Source: Eucommia ulmoides (taxonomy: Eukaryota > Streptophyta > Magnoliopsida > Garryales > Eucommiaceae). From it: 64,000 nucleotides of DNA. Positions 20,202 through 32,039 of this stretch are shown in pieces. The notes beneath the pieces are model-generated. The model searched no databases. It worked only from the letters and a program-made list of their open reading frames with translations, and was not told the DNA's origin. Both the position numbers and the translations under genes were made by a program. Each line of letters opens with the position of its first letter. Position 1 is the stretch's first letter. The stretch spans positions 5,580,046 to 5,644,045 of the forward strand of contig CM028334.1 in assembly GCA_016647705.1 (NCBI GenBank), given 5' to 3'.

Positions 20202-23200
20202 ATGCCGGTTCATCCATGGACCCTTTTCTTTCTAATAATCTTTTGTTCCAATGTTTCCTTCTCCTCCGCCGTCAACTACCAAGGTGAAGCTCTGCTTTCA
20301 TGACAGCGGAGCTTGAACGGTTCAGTGGAGGCGTTGGGAAATTGGGACCCAACCGACGAAACCCCATGTGGATGGTTTGGGATTTTCTGCAACTCCAATG
20401 GCGAAGTTGAGCAACTCAATCTGAGGGACGTTGATTTGTTTGGGAATGTACCGTCGGATTTCGGCGCTTTAATGTCGATGAATAAGTTGGTTTTGTCGGG
20501 GATAAATCTCACTGGTTCGATTCCGAAGGGGATTGGCGATTTACAGAGACTGGTTTATTTGGATTTGAGTGAAAATGGCTTGACCGGAGAAATCCCAAGT
20601 GAGATTTGCCGGTTGCCGGAGCTGGAAGAGATTTACCTGAATTTGAATCGGCTGGAGGGGTCAATTCCGGCGGAAATTGGGGATCTGACGAGTCTGGTGC
20701 GGCTAACTCTGTACGATAACCAGCTCGCCGGTGGAATTCCGAGCTCCATTGGAGGTTTGAAGAGGCTCGAAGTGATTAGAGCCGGCGGGAACAAGAACCT
20801 CGAAGGGCCGCTGCCCAGAGAAATCGGTAATTGTACTAATTTGGTGATGTTGGGTCTTGCCGAAATGAGCATCTCCGGCTTCCTCCCGCCGTCACTCGGC
20901 CAATTGAAGAGGCTACAGACGATCGCCATCTACATCGCGTTGCTATCCGGCCAAATTCCGCCGGAGTTGGGCGACTGCACCTCCTTGGAGAACATCTACT
21001 TGTATGAGAATTCACTCTGGGTCGATTCCGGCACGGTTGGGGAATATCAAAAACCTCCAGAATCTCTTACTCTAGCAGAACAACTTGGTCGGAACCATTC
21101 CGCCGGAGCTTGGAAATTGCATAGAACTACTCGTGATCGACATATCAGTGAATTCGCTCATCGGAATCATCCCGGAGACGGTGGGTAACTTGAGCTCGTT
21201 GCAGGAACTTCAACTCAGCATCAATCAGATTTCCGGCACGATTCTGCCTTCGATATCGTCATGTCGGAATCTCGAAGTCGTTGATCTATTGCAAAATGGG
21301 TTAACGGGTCCCATTCCGGCGGGTCTATTCGAGTTGGAAAAGCTCAACAAGCTTTTGCTTGTGTTGAATAATTTGTCCGGCACGATTCCGCCAGAGATCG
21401 AAAAATGCTCGTTGTTGATACGATTTCGCGCCAGCGAAAACAAGCTCGCTGGATCAATTCCTCCGCAGATTGGATTTTTGAAGAACTTGAATTTCTTGGA
21501 TCTTGGGGAGAACAGGATTACCGGCTTTATACCACCGGATATCTCCGGTTGCTGGAATCTGTCATTCTTGGATTTGCATTTGAACTCCATATCGGAAAAC
21601 TTGCCGAAGAATTTGAATCAACTTTTGCTTGATGTCTCCGACAATCTTATAGAAGGGGCGTTAAGTACAAGTTTGGGCTCACTGAGTTCACTCTCCAAAC
21701 TCGTTCTCGCCGGGAATCGGTTCTTCGTCCGATTCTGACTCAACTCGGATCGTGCTGGAAGTTTCAGTTACTTGACCTAAGCAGCAACCAACTCTCCGGC
21801 CAGATTCCGGGAAGTTCGGGCAAGATTCTGGCGCTTGAGATCGCATTAAATTTAAGCTGGAACCAACTCTCCGGCGTGATTTTGACTGAGTTCACGGTGT
21901 TGGACAAGCTCGGTGTCTTGGACCTCACTCACAACCAACTTTCTGGCGACCTGAAATTCCTGCCCAACCTTCAGAATCTCGTTGTCCTCAATATGTCCAA
22001 CAATAATTTCTCCGGCGACGTACCCAACACTCCATTCTTCTTGAAGCTTCCGCTGAACGTACTTTCCGAAAACCCAGACCTCTGCTTTTCCGGTAACAGT
22101 TGCGCCGTCGAAAAAGGCTCTGCCTCCAGGCGTAACAAGGTTGCGAGGGTGGCGATGGTGGTGCTACTCTGCACCGCGTGCGTCCTCCTCCTAGTCGTCC
22201 TCTACATCATCATCGGTAGTTGGATTCGGGACCGACAGGCCCACGGCGGTGAAGATGACGTCGAGATGGGTCCACCATGGGAGATCACTCTCTACCAAAA
22301 ACTCGACCTGTCAATCGTCGATATCGCCAAAGCCTTAATAGTCGACAACATAATCGGGCGCGGTAGAATTGGCATTGTCTATCGGGAAATCCTCCTATCG
22401 GGATTAACCATCGCCGTCAAGAGATTCCAGTCATCAGATAAGGACTCTGCTTCAGCCTTCTTGTCAGAAATCCCAACCTTATCCAAAATCCAGCACCGGA
22501 ACATAGTCTGACTTCTGGGTTGGGGAGCAAATCAGAAAACAAAGCTACTGTTTTACGATTACTTGCCCAACGCAACGCTAGGCGCACTGTTATATGAGAG
22601 TTGCGGCGGCGGCGGCGGAGCGCCTGTGGAGTGGGAAACGCGATTCAAAATTGCATTGGGCGTTGCGGAAGGGCTGGCTTATTTGCACCACTACTACGCG
22701 CCGCCGATTCTCCACTGCGACGTGAAGGCCCACAACATACTGTTGGGGGGTTGATATGAGCCGTGTTTGGCCGAATTTGGCTTGGCTCTAATCGTAGAAG
22801 ATGAAAACAAGTCTTTTTCAGCTAACCCGCAATTTGCCGGCTCCTACGGCTACATGGCTCCGGGTAATTATTATTCCTTTTTTCTAATGGGAAAATTACA
22901 TTTTAGTCTATGGTCGATTAAAATCTACCTGAATCCTGAGATTTATCAAATTATATATTTGATTTTTCTAGTTTTATATTTATTTCAATTTGATAAAATT
23001 AAAAATATTGTTAATAATTTTAGACGAAAAATTGGTTAAATTCAACACATGGTTTTTTAATGGGTATATTTTGTACTTTATTATTTTACTAGATCAAACA
23101 CGTTTTATGTAAAAATCCCTAATTTATATAAATTCTAATAAATATCTAAAAAATTAGACTCCCATTTTCTAAATCCACCCGATATTTTGTCATGTAAAAA

Positions 23201-24194
23201 TACTTTAGTATTACTATTCTTATTTTATAAATTTCACTAATTGCACTCGTATTTTATACACACTACAAAAATAAACGCTAACTAACATAATTAGAAATTA
23301 ATAAATATTTTATACACACTACAAAAATAAACGCTAACTAACATAATTAGAAATTAATAAAAATAAAAAACCAATTTTCTTCCATTTGGGTTTCATTCAA
23401 AAACTAAATTAAATGCAATATTGGGGAGCTTTGCGTGTGAAAAGCCTTGAAATTTCTTCACCCATATGCCAAAGCATTGTCTTGACATTTTTGGCACTAT
23501 CCCCTACAAAAATATGTGCCTACCTAAAGCTAGTTATGGCTTTTGACATGCCCTCTGGCCCTTTTCTTATGTCATGTCCTTCAATATATGTACAGTTCCT
23601 TTCATTCTGTACACTACTTATATGGTTCATTCGAAAAAAAAAATAGTGACATTCAACTAATGTTTTAAGATAATTGATTTGCTTTTATTTGCTGAATATA
23701 CTTGTATGCTGAAAATTACAGAAAAGAGCAACGCCTACAGTTTCGGAGTAGTTTTGTTGGAAATCATAATAGGGAAGAAACCAGTGGACCCGTTGTTCCC
23801 AGACGAGCAACATGTTATCTAATGGGTTCGCACTCATCTGAAGAGCAGAAAAGATCCGGTAGACGTAATCGACCTAAAACTCCAGGATCACCCAGACACC
23901 CACATACAAGAGATGCTCCAGGCGCTCGGGATATCCTTGCTCTGCACCAGTTATCGAGCAGAGGATCGACCAACGATGAAAGATGTGGTGGCGTTATTAA
24001 GGGAGATTCAACACGATACAACCACAGTCGGAGGGGAGATCCACAAGCCTGCAACAAAGGCTTTGGCAAAGCCCGACGGCCCGTCTCATTCGTCCTCGTC
24101 TGTGACCCCGGCCCAATTGATGATGATGCAGGGGTCATTGAACTGCTCCCTCGCATACTCTTTGTCCGGTAATTATCCCTCTGGGAATCAATAG
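20202..24194 (+). pseudogene. Decayed LRR receptor kinase, paralogue of 48143-52230
   Basis: Aligned to the intact copy, this gene has the same start region and two-exon layout but many lesions. Codon 34 is TGA instead of Trp (20301-20303). Two bases are lost after 21017. A 144-bp in-frame deletion near 21237 removes two LRRs. Twelve bases are lost near 21632, and one base is lost around 21725. Arg codons have become TGA at 22509-22511 and 22752-22754. The catalytic HRD is HCD and the DFG is EFG. The intron donor at 22864-22865 remains, but the acceptor AG is TG at 23693-23694. A Gln codon is TAA at 23820-23822. The ATP-binding VAVK-type lysine region is still readable. No full-length product is possible; any transcript would be truncated after residue 33. 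The largest surviving frames (20313-21188, 21085-21738, 21876-22511) are fragments of this one gene. Confidence 0.95.
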
Positions 24195-24348
24195 TTTTTT
24201 TTCTATTTGTAAACTCATGATTTATGAAGAGTAGAATGCCATTACGTAAAATGTTAGGGAGAGTGTCTTTTTCCCTCTTTTTCTCTCTATTAGATCTAGT
24301 AACAATATGCTCAAAGTGAATGTATAGCAAACCTAGTAGAAATTTCTC

Positions 24349-24354
24349 AATAAA
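24349..24354 (+). terminator. Relic polyadenylation signal AATAAA
   Basis: AATAAA lies about 155 bp after the relic stop codon, at the position equivalent to 52397 in the intact copy. Confidence 0.35.
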
Positions 24355-24703
24355 CAAGACGAAGAAAAAGTCAATTTTGCATTAATTCTCAAAAGAAGAA
24401 GATGAAAAAAGGCAAAAAAAAAAAAAAATGATAAGTTGATGTACGCGTAAGTTAACCCAGACAATACCTCACTGTCAACCTAAAAAAAAAAAAAACTATG
24501 TAGCAACGTTATTATCAAAAACTCCAAAATGGGTTTTGAATGATGAAAACGTTGTTATCAAAAACTTCAAAATGGGTTTTGGAGGATGATTTTCTCTCTC
24601 CCCCTAGAGAGAGAATGTGTGGTTGTAAGGAATTTTAGCCAATGATCATCAACAATGTGACCTCTTTCTCTCTCCATTCCCCACTCTTCTCACACATAAT
24701 TTT

Positions 24704-24830
24704 CCAAGGATAAGAAAGAAGCTTCTTTCATCTCATGCAACTATCGAATTAGTGAGGAACATGACAAAACGATAAACACAATCCAAGGATAAGAAAGAAG
24801 CTTCTCACACATGGCCGTTAGCTAAACATG
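24704..24830. repeat. Short local duplication after the A copy
   Basis: AGGATAAGAAAGAAGCTTCT occurs at about 24709 and again at about 24786. The phrase AACATGACAAAACG also occurs twice (about 24758 and 24825). This marks rearrangement at the right duplication boundary. Confidence 0.7.
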
Positions 24831-24952
24831 ACAAAACGGTAAACACAATCGAATTAGTGAAGAACAACATTTAAAGAAACACAACTCAAACAAATAACGA
24901 TTTCATTTAAATTATATTAATCCTAGACAATTCATGTTTAGCTAACGGCCAT
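24811..24952. repeat. Perfect 20-bp inverted repeat
   Basis: The arm at 24811-24830 (starting ATGGCCGTTAGC) is the exact reverse complement of 24933-24952, with a 102-bp AT-rich spacer. It sits just right of the duplication boundary. It could be the end of a small palindromic element, or a cruciform at a breakpoint. Confidence 0.8.
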
Positions 24953-24984
24953 AACCGTATATATAATGATAAACGAGTTAAACA

Positions 24985-25805
24985 TGCTCAAATCAACTAC
25001 CAAAGTTAAGAAAATAAAGAAAGAAACAAAGGAACTTAGCCGTATTCAGAAGATCCGCTGCTAAAATCGCTCCGAGATTGTTTCTCCTTCTTTGCTTTGT
25101 GTTCTTCTCCTTCGGATTTGGTTGATCACTCCCCCAAAAACCTCTCAAATCTATCCTATCTCTAAAATGAGCTCTAATGGCCGAATTGGAGAGGAAGGAG
25201 AAAGATAAAGGGAACAAAATATCTAAAAATCTACTTAACAGCTGCAGGGGTCACCGTCGCAGCGGTGGAGTTCACCGCTGCGGTGGTGGGCATGTCAGCA
25301 GAGTCACTGCTGCGACGCTGGCTTATCGCTGCGGCGGTGGAATAAGAGGCAAACTCTCTGGACTTTTACAGCCGCGGCAGTGAGATTTCTGCATTCCAGC
25401 ATTTTCACCATCGCGACGGTGGAACCAGGCTTCTGAATAATGCCTTTTTGTTCATTTTCCCACCGTTCTTCCACCGACTTGCTCCTATTAGCTTGATTTT
25501 CAATCGTTTTAACTCTTTTTCGCCTCAAACACCTGATTTATACAAAAACACATAGAAACGTATTAAAACATAATAAAACACAATAAAAATACTCGAAAAC
25601 TATCAAAATCGACTTGAGAATATATAGATAAATTACACCTATCATGCACCTAGAGTTAATAACACTTATCCATTGCTATATAAAGATAATAATTAATTTA
25701 GGATTAAATTAATTATTTAAAAATTTAAGTGTTGAAAGATAATTTGCTTTAACTTTTATAACTACCTAATTCACCTCCCCTCTTGGGTGGATCACTAGGC
25801 CAACA
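24985..25805 (-). mobile_element. Probable LTR fragment, minus strand
   Basis: The minus-strand sequence starting at 25805 reads TGTTGGCCTAGTGATCC and continues with a phrase close to the start of the solo LTR at 35074 (CCCAAGAGGGG.GGTGAATT). A GC-rich patch with repeated CACCGCTGCGGTGG-like motifs occupies 25240-25380. The far end was not resolved and no target duplication could be paired. Confidence 0.4.
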
Positions 25806-27288
25806 AAGGGTGTCCTTAAGATCCTCTCTTTCAGCACAAGAATTTCGAGATGGCCTATGCCTTGTATGACTTCTTACCATGTTTCTCACTCTTTGCAAAA
25901 ACGAGACAAGAACCTAGTAAGTGCAAATGGCTGGAGTACCATCCTCAACCACCCCCAAGATTTTCTTACTAATTAGTCCCCAGTGTCACTGAACAAGAAT
26001 CGAGTGATCCTCCTCATCAGGGCCGAACTCTCAGTTGTTGCCACTAAGGTAAAAGTACCTCGATTTCTACTTTTGTGTATGGGCATCCGTGTCAGTTAGG
26101 AATGCTGACCTGGAGTACACGCAACACCACCCAGCACCCGACAGCAAGGACTTGGTAGAGAAAAGAGTGCGAAAAAATTCTAGGCTCGGCTCAATCCTCT
26201 CCACCTTGAAGATAATGTAAGTCGCTATCATTATCTTCATGCTGCTCGGAGTCAGCTGTGACGGACACATATCGAGCTCCTTACAGACCGATCGGACCCA
26301 AGGATAAATGGAAAAATGGAGTTTGGCAGCTAGCTGGTGGACAAACACCGTAATAAAGCCTGAGGGTGACTGATGTGCCCTCTATTCAGCTTAGGTATCC
26401 TCGTTACAACAGAACCCGGGAAGGTGAATAGGCTTCGAGCTTTCATCAAATCCTTCTCAGTTACATTGGACTAAATATCCCAGAGAAGACTCTGAACGGG
26501 AACAGCAGAGTGCAGAATCTCGAGTCTCAGACCGCAGACAGGCCATGGTACCAGGGTAATCACCCGTAGAAACCAAGCTTGTCCTTTTCTGACATATTTT
26601 TCACATCGAACATAAAGAATTTGAATTCTTTCACATACCCACACACCGATTCTGTGTGCTTGAGTCTCTGCAACTGATCTCGAGCTACCCAACTCGAGTT
26701 CGTCGGTAGGAACTGCTCTTTCAGTTCCTTTTTCAAATCAGCCCACGTCGTTATCGTTAAACGTGCGTTATCTGTCACACTCGTTCGCTACCACAGCTTT
26801 GCGTCATCAACCATGTACATACTTGACATGGACATATGTTCATTGTCTAGAACATAAGCAATCCAAAAATATTGTTCCATGTCCCAATGGTAATTCTCTA
26901 ATTCCTTGGCACTTCACGTGCCTAAAAATACCTTTGGGTTCGACACCTTCATTCGTGCTGGTCCATCCTGCGATGTGCTCTACCCAGCAACGACCTTCTT
27001 CAGAATATAAACTTTTTTCTCAACGCCTTTGAGGTTGTCTTTCAACAAATCGATCAGCACAATCATGTCCTCTGCCATGGACTTGATTTTCACCGATGTA
27101 TCGGTACAAAATTCTTTGAAAAAGATTCAAAAGTTTGCAATGTCGATCCTCAGTTCAGCATTCTGGACATACAGGTTCACCTTACTGCTCGTCAGTGGCG
27201 CACCGACGTAGTCTTCCAATGCTTTCAGTCTACTGCTCACACTCGACGCAATAACTATCTTATAGCCCTGCTCTGATACCTACTGTCA
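25806..27288 (-). pseudogene. Degenerate Ty3/gypsy gag region
   Basis: Minus-strand frames contain a recognisable retrotransposon gag. A coiled-coil-like stretch has SMAEDMIVLIDLLKDNLKG (near 27080-27025). It is followed by LENYHWDMEQYFW (about 26910-26870), then LKKELKEQFLP and YVKEFKFFMFDVKNMSEKDK (26735-26575). Stops interrupt it, for example after FLGT and MVDDAKLW. No protease, reverse transcriptase or integrase follows; 26470-25806 holds only unassigned repeat sequence. The frame at 26067-26348 looks like another transposon gag-like remnant. The element is dead and truncated. Confidence 0.72.
27257..27288 (-). other. Retrotransposon primer-binding site
   Basis: The minus strand reads GGTATCAGAGCAGGG immediately after the presumed LTR end (..TTGTGACA). 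This resembles the tRNA-Met primer-binding sequence used by many plant LTR retrotransposons, and it lies at the expected place upstream of gag. Confidence 0.6.
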
Positions 27289-28254
27289 CAAGGTTAAATT
27301 TTCACCACAAAAACTATAATCGAGTGATGGCCTAGTTGTACCGACAACTAATCAACCCCGTGAATGTCTTTCCATACAACGAAAATATACCGATCGTCTA
27401 TAAAATAGTTATGTTCCTAAAACGTTATACAACCCAATATAACAGAATAAATAGTACCAAAACTCACCCACGCAACGACACAACAACTATTACGGGAAAA
27501 TCCAACCTTATATTATATAACTCAAGAAACAAGGAACCAAATTACAACATCGGTCTGAAATCCGCAGTTATTCATTCACTACTCAAAACATGACTATATA
27601 TAGGAAAAACCATAGTTGACATCCTCAACTGCCTAGGTAAACAATAGACACCTGTTCGACATGTGTCTAACCCACATGAGGTAGTTTTCCTATCTAAAAA
27701 CTACCCAAAACTGCCACAGAAACTGTCCAGAACTGCACCACATGCCTTGTACATGCCTGGTAACTTCCAGTCCATTAGCTCACCACATGCTAAGCTTCAT
27801 TCCAGCATTTTTGCATCGTGTCAACATCCTGTCTCGTTACCATCTCATTCCTTTAGTCATGTTGACGTTCGCCATGCCGCCTGCATGGCTAGAACGCGTC
27901 TTGCATCCACGTTTTGTCTCGTTGCGTCGTCGCGCCCAACCACTTCCCAACGCCATATTCATTTTTCGCACCAAAATGCACCGTCGTTCCCAACAGTTTG
28001 TCATGCCCCGCACATGACACTGTCCACAACGTAGCGTTGTGCCTACGTTGTGCCACCTTGCCTCGGTGCAACTCCAAGGCCTTTCATACTGCCAACACCC
28101 GCTGGTGTTGTGCCACAACACCACTACCCACTGACGTGCTACGATTTGGTGCCTTTCTTACCAACAACCTCATTTGTGTCGTATACACCATGTCTGGTAG
28201 TAAAGTACATCAAGCTGATGTTGTTTGGTCCTCCAGCGTTGTTAGGGGTTAACA
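27289..28254 (-). mobile_element. Candidate gypsy 5' LTR
   Basis: Bounded on the plus strand by TGTCAC at the left and TTAACA at the right, so it would read TGTTAA...GTGACA in element orientation. It directly abuts the primer-binding site. The frames inside (27663-28034, 27837-28124) overlap on both strands and look like non-coding C-rich LTR sequence. No second LTR is present to confirm it. Confidence 0.4.
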
Positions 28255-28475
28255 CTAAGCCTGTAGACATTTCTATTGAGAAGGGTAATCTTGAATCTTG
28301 AATTTTGTCCTGGAATTTACGTTGAAAAAGAAGAGATATCCCGTATATTATTTGAAAGTGCAATTGGAAGTCGAATGTATGCCATGATTTGTACACTACC
28401 AAACACATGATATGCGATTTGTTCCAAACTAATGTGTTTCGGTCTTCGTAGATTGTAAAGATATGTTTAACTTGT
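28255..28475 (+). pseudogene. Ty1/copia reverse-transcriptase scrap
   Basis: Plus-strand reading gives KPVDISIEKGN, then RRDIPYIIF and ESAIGSRMYAMICTLPNT. This matches the C-terminal copia polymerase motif region (usually ...YASAVGSLMYAM.CTRPD). Stops and frame changes interrupt it. Only this short part of pol is visible. Confidence 0.62.
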
Positions 28476-29574
28476 TGAATATGTATATTTGTACCATAAT
28501 GCATATTTATAATTTCATACTTTATTTTCATTAATTAAATGCATGACGAATAATTTATGATATTTGTTATAACACACATTATTACCATGATAATAGTTGT
28601 CACTAGGTAAAATGGTTTGCTACTCACACAACAGCTAGCCTCAACACCGAGCTAGCTTGTGGGATGAGACTTTATAATTCTCAATATTGAATTAGAGATT
28701 TCTTTACAATGTTTTCTTGGATGAGCCAAGATAAGGTTTACTAAAAATTGAACATGAATTTTTTTCACACTTCATGTAGCTTGAGAATAGCCGAATGTGA
28801 GATTTCAAGTGGACACTCGAGGAGATAACTGGTTTGAAGTTCTCAAGTCAATTTCTCATGTAGAGATTGGACTTAGATTTATACGGTTTGGAATGATATC
28901 CTCATTTTTTTGTGAGTATAATACCGTAACATGTAAATCATACTACATGTGCTTTAAGACGACCACATAGGGAGTAAGAAGTAGATCCTACAGTATGAGC
29001 CCTATATATATAGATCATTAATAATGTATAATTGTGCCCTTATGACTTTGAACTATGTTATGATTTAGAAATTTAATTTTACCACTTTAGCATGTTATCA
29101 TATGGTCACGAATGATACGGTTTAAAGGAACGTTTCTAGGAAAGCAGTCAAACAGAACTTGAGTAACATGAGAATTAAAGGAAGACAATTTAGTAACACT
29201 TCTTATTAAAATAGAGGTGCACGGTGCTTAATAGTGGTCACCACATATAAAGTTAGTTTTCAAAATAATTAAATTATATACATCACGTTTTTAAAAAAAA
29301 AAATAAGCATGTCACTTGAAATGAGATTGAGCATATTCTGAGTTAGACTCTAGCTGGGTTAAAAATGCTTAATTTATTGTGACTAAATTGGTTGAGGGCA
29401 CATACGAGTATTTTATTTTGCAGCGAGATGTTGCCATATTAGTTAGATAGAAATTTAATATAGTGCTCCCACATTGTTTAAAGACACTGTCAGTCACACG
29501 CACCACTGACTTGTATGAAACTAATATAATGCATGAGTTTAAAGAGACGAGCACATTTGGTGCCCATAGTGCAT

Positions 29575-29950
29575 GAGTGGGAGATATTGGATTATGGAGC
29601 GGATACAATCAACCAGTGGAGCATCCACATTGGCCCCAAGTTCCATGAACAACCACCATGTGAATTGATGTGACTCTTGGTCTCAATGATTAGGTCTTTT
29701 CGGTAGATATCCATTGGAAATGACACACCCTTTAGGATTCTCTCTATAAATAAGTATTTATACATCTAAGGTTTCTAATCCCATCAAAATATAGAAAATT
29801 TGAGTAATCTTGATTAATGAGTATGTGAATATTATTGAAAAAGATTCTAGTAGTGTTTTTCTTATCAACGAGAGAAGAAACGAAGAACGGGTTATAAATG
29901 GATCTTTCGAATCCGAAGGGTAGACTTTCGTTTTAATGTTTTCCCATTAG
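29575..29950 (+). mobile_element. Possible copia polypurine tract and LTR start
   Basis: GAGTGGGAGA (29575-29584) looks like the copia polypurine tract and is followed by TATTGGATTATGGAG, similar to copia LTR starts except that TG has become TA. It lies downstream of the copia pol scrap in the same orientation. The right end is not resolved. Confidence 0.35.
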
Positions 29951-30580
29951 GTTATACCTCTCATTATAAAAATGATTTAAAAATCTGATTAGACTGACTT
30001 GTTTGACAGGTTAAACCATCGACCAGTCCAAGTTCTAGTCTGGTCACACACCAAAAGTTGTTTTGCATAAAAAATTGTCAAAATTATACAAACTGGACGG
30101 TTGAACCGGTAAACCAGTGAACCGAAACGATTTCATTGAATTCGGCTGTTTTGTTCAATTTAACTCCCCAACCCTAATTTTCCATTTTCTCTCGTCGTTC
30201 TATTTTGCTACGGCGGTCATTTTCTATCCAATTCCTCTAGTCATTCACCCCCGTCAGCCTATTGAAGCCCTTTATCTCCGTTGTATTCTGCTGCGACTTG
30301 TGTCCTCCATCCATTTTCTCCTACCAGTCAGCTCGTCAAAGTCCCTCACCTTCCCAATCGTCATCTTCCTGTCTTCACTCAACAATCCAAGCTTACGACG
30401 ACAATTTCCACGACGACCACCGCGAAGACTGATGGCTACAAAGCAACAGTAAGGTACTCATATTCAATTCTTGTGTGCAATGAGGGATTTAATTCAAGAT
30501 TTCATATCATAGATTTAGTCTTAATTTTATAATTTTCTTTTTAATTAGGTTTTACTTGTTCATTCTAGTATCAAATATTA
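29951..30580. other. Intergenic, no reliable gene
   Basis: Phrases such as GGTTGAACCGGTAAACCAG (30098-30117) echo, in reverse orientation, GATTGAACCGGTGACC near 31911. A larger degenerate inverted-repeat element may therefore enclose the TIR element at 30581. The frame at 30117-30452 shows no known domain. Confidence 0.4.
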
Positions 30581-31560
30581 GGGCCCGTTTGGTAACCGTT
30601 TCGTGTCCATCTCATGCAGTGGGATAGAAATGAGATGGGATGGAATATGATGAGCATTTTGTTTCCTTCTTGATAATAGAATCGCGTTTGGTAACGATAA
30701 TTTTTTTTTTTTGTTCTGGGAACAAAATCACGTTTGGTAACGATTTTATCCTAAAAGTCAAGAATAAACTCAAAACCACAATCAAGAAATCATCAAGCAA
30801 TCGAATTTTAAACTACAATCAAGAAATTATCAAGCAATCAACCCCTAAACCTCAATCGAAATCGAAATCCTAAACCCCAATCGAAATCGAAATCCTAAAC
30901 ATTAATTGAAATCGAAATCAAAATCGAAATCGATTACATCTCGAAATCGAAACCCTAATTTCTTCTAAAGCGATGGAGGCGGCAGTGGCGACGGCGAAGC
31001 AGACGAAGAAGACACTGACAATGAACAATAGTGGGGACAGCGACGGCGACGGTGACGACGACAATCTTCTATAGCAATGGCGATGAGCTTCTATGGCGAT
31101 GGCGACGAGGGGAAGATGATGGCGACAAAAAGGTGGAGGACGGAGGAGGACGATGACGTGAAGGAGGAGGAGGAGGATAGAGAAGGACAACGACTAGAAG
31201 GAGGAAGGAGGACGGAGGATGACGACAAACCATGAACCAGACGCGAAGAACAATGATGAACAAGAAGAAAAATGAAGAAAAAAAGATAAAGAACAGAGAG
31301 GCTTACAAGAGTTGAAGGCCAGACCTCATTAATAATTTATTAATACCGACCTTGTCTTTTTTTGGTTTGGGAATGAGATGGAAATTTTGAGAAACAATTT
31401 TTTTTTATTTCTTAATTCTTAAAAAAAAATAAGAATGATTCTTGGTTTTGAGATAGGAATGAGAACGGATTTAGTTTTACCAAACACTATACCCAAACAA
31501 AAATCCCAAAAATTTGGGAATGAAATGGAATTTTTTGGGATGGATTTACCAAACATGGCC
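30581..31560. mobile_element. PIF/Harbinger-like TIR element, 980 bp
   Basis: The left end GGGCCCGTTTGGTAAC and the reverse complement of the right end, GGCCATGTTTGGTAAA, form terminal inverted repeats. TTA is duplicated on both sides (30578-30580 and 31561-31563). GTTTGGTAACGAT repeats occur near the left end. The middle is a GC-richer (GGCGAC/GAGGAG)n block with low-complexity frames only. It is a non-autonomous element. Confidence 0.72.
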
Positions 31561-31563
31561 TTA

Positions 31564-32002
31564 ATTTATAAATTTTTGTTTCAATTGGTTAATTCCTACT
31601 AATTAAGGGTTCAAAACCGATCATTGATTTGTTTAAAATTAAATTTCTCCATCCATATTCATAATTAATTACATACTGATCAAATAGGGTTAATACAGAT
31701 TATTAATTCTTTAGGATTTATTGTTAATACTAATTTTCACTGTCTTGAATTTAAAAAAAAAAAAATCAGATTTAAGGATTCAAAAATGTTAGATTTTATT
31801 GCTAATTTAATCCAGGTTTATTTATTTTGATAATTTTTTTTTTAAAAAAAATATTTTAAATTAATGAAGATGTAATTATGACGTCACGGTTTAATTGTGA
31901 TTCTCGCTCGATGATTGAACCGGTGACCCGTGACTCGGTCATTCTTCCGGCTCGGTAATCGGTCTGGATTAAAAATATTGCATTATAATACATCAGATCC
32001 AT

Positions 32003-32039
<37 letters not shown>

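Larger units (their letters stand above)
19071..24745. repeat. Segmental duplication, copy A, right part (contains RLK pseudogene)
   Basis: Colinear with 46916-52714. About 290 bp (19586-19878) is absent from B. B in turn has a tandem repeat (47160-47460) and an extra 288 bp (47633-47920). By eye the coding part differs at about 5 percent of positions. Confidence 0.93.

Noticed and set aside
20313-21188. 291-codon LRR frame that could pass for a short LRR protein gene
   Set aside because: It starts internally after the W34 stop, lacks the signal peptide and runs out of frame after a 2-base deletion; it is a fragment of the pseudogene.
23815-24357. 180-codon minus-strand frame
   Set aside because: It is antisense to kinase exon 2 of the pseudogene, and similar antisense frames appear in the intact copy.
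27663-28252. Overlapping 90-120 codon frames in a C-rich region
   Set aside because: They overlap on both strands in a region adjoining a primer-binding site and are best read as non-coding LTR DNA.
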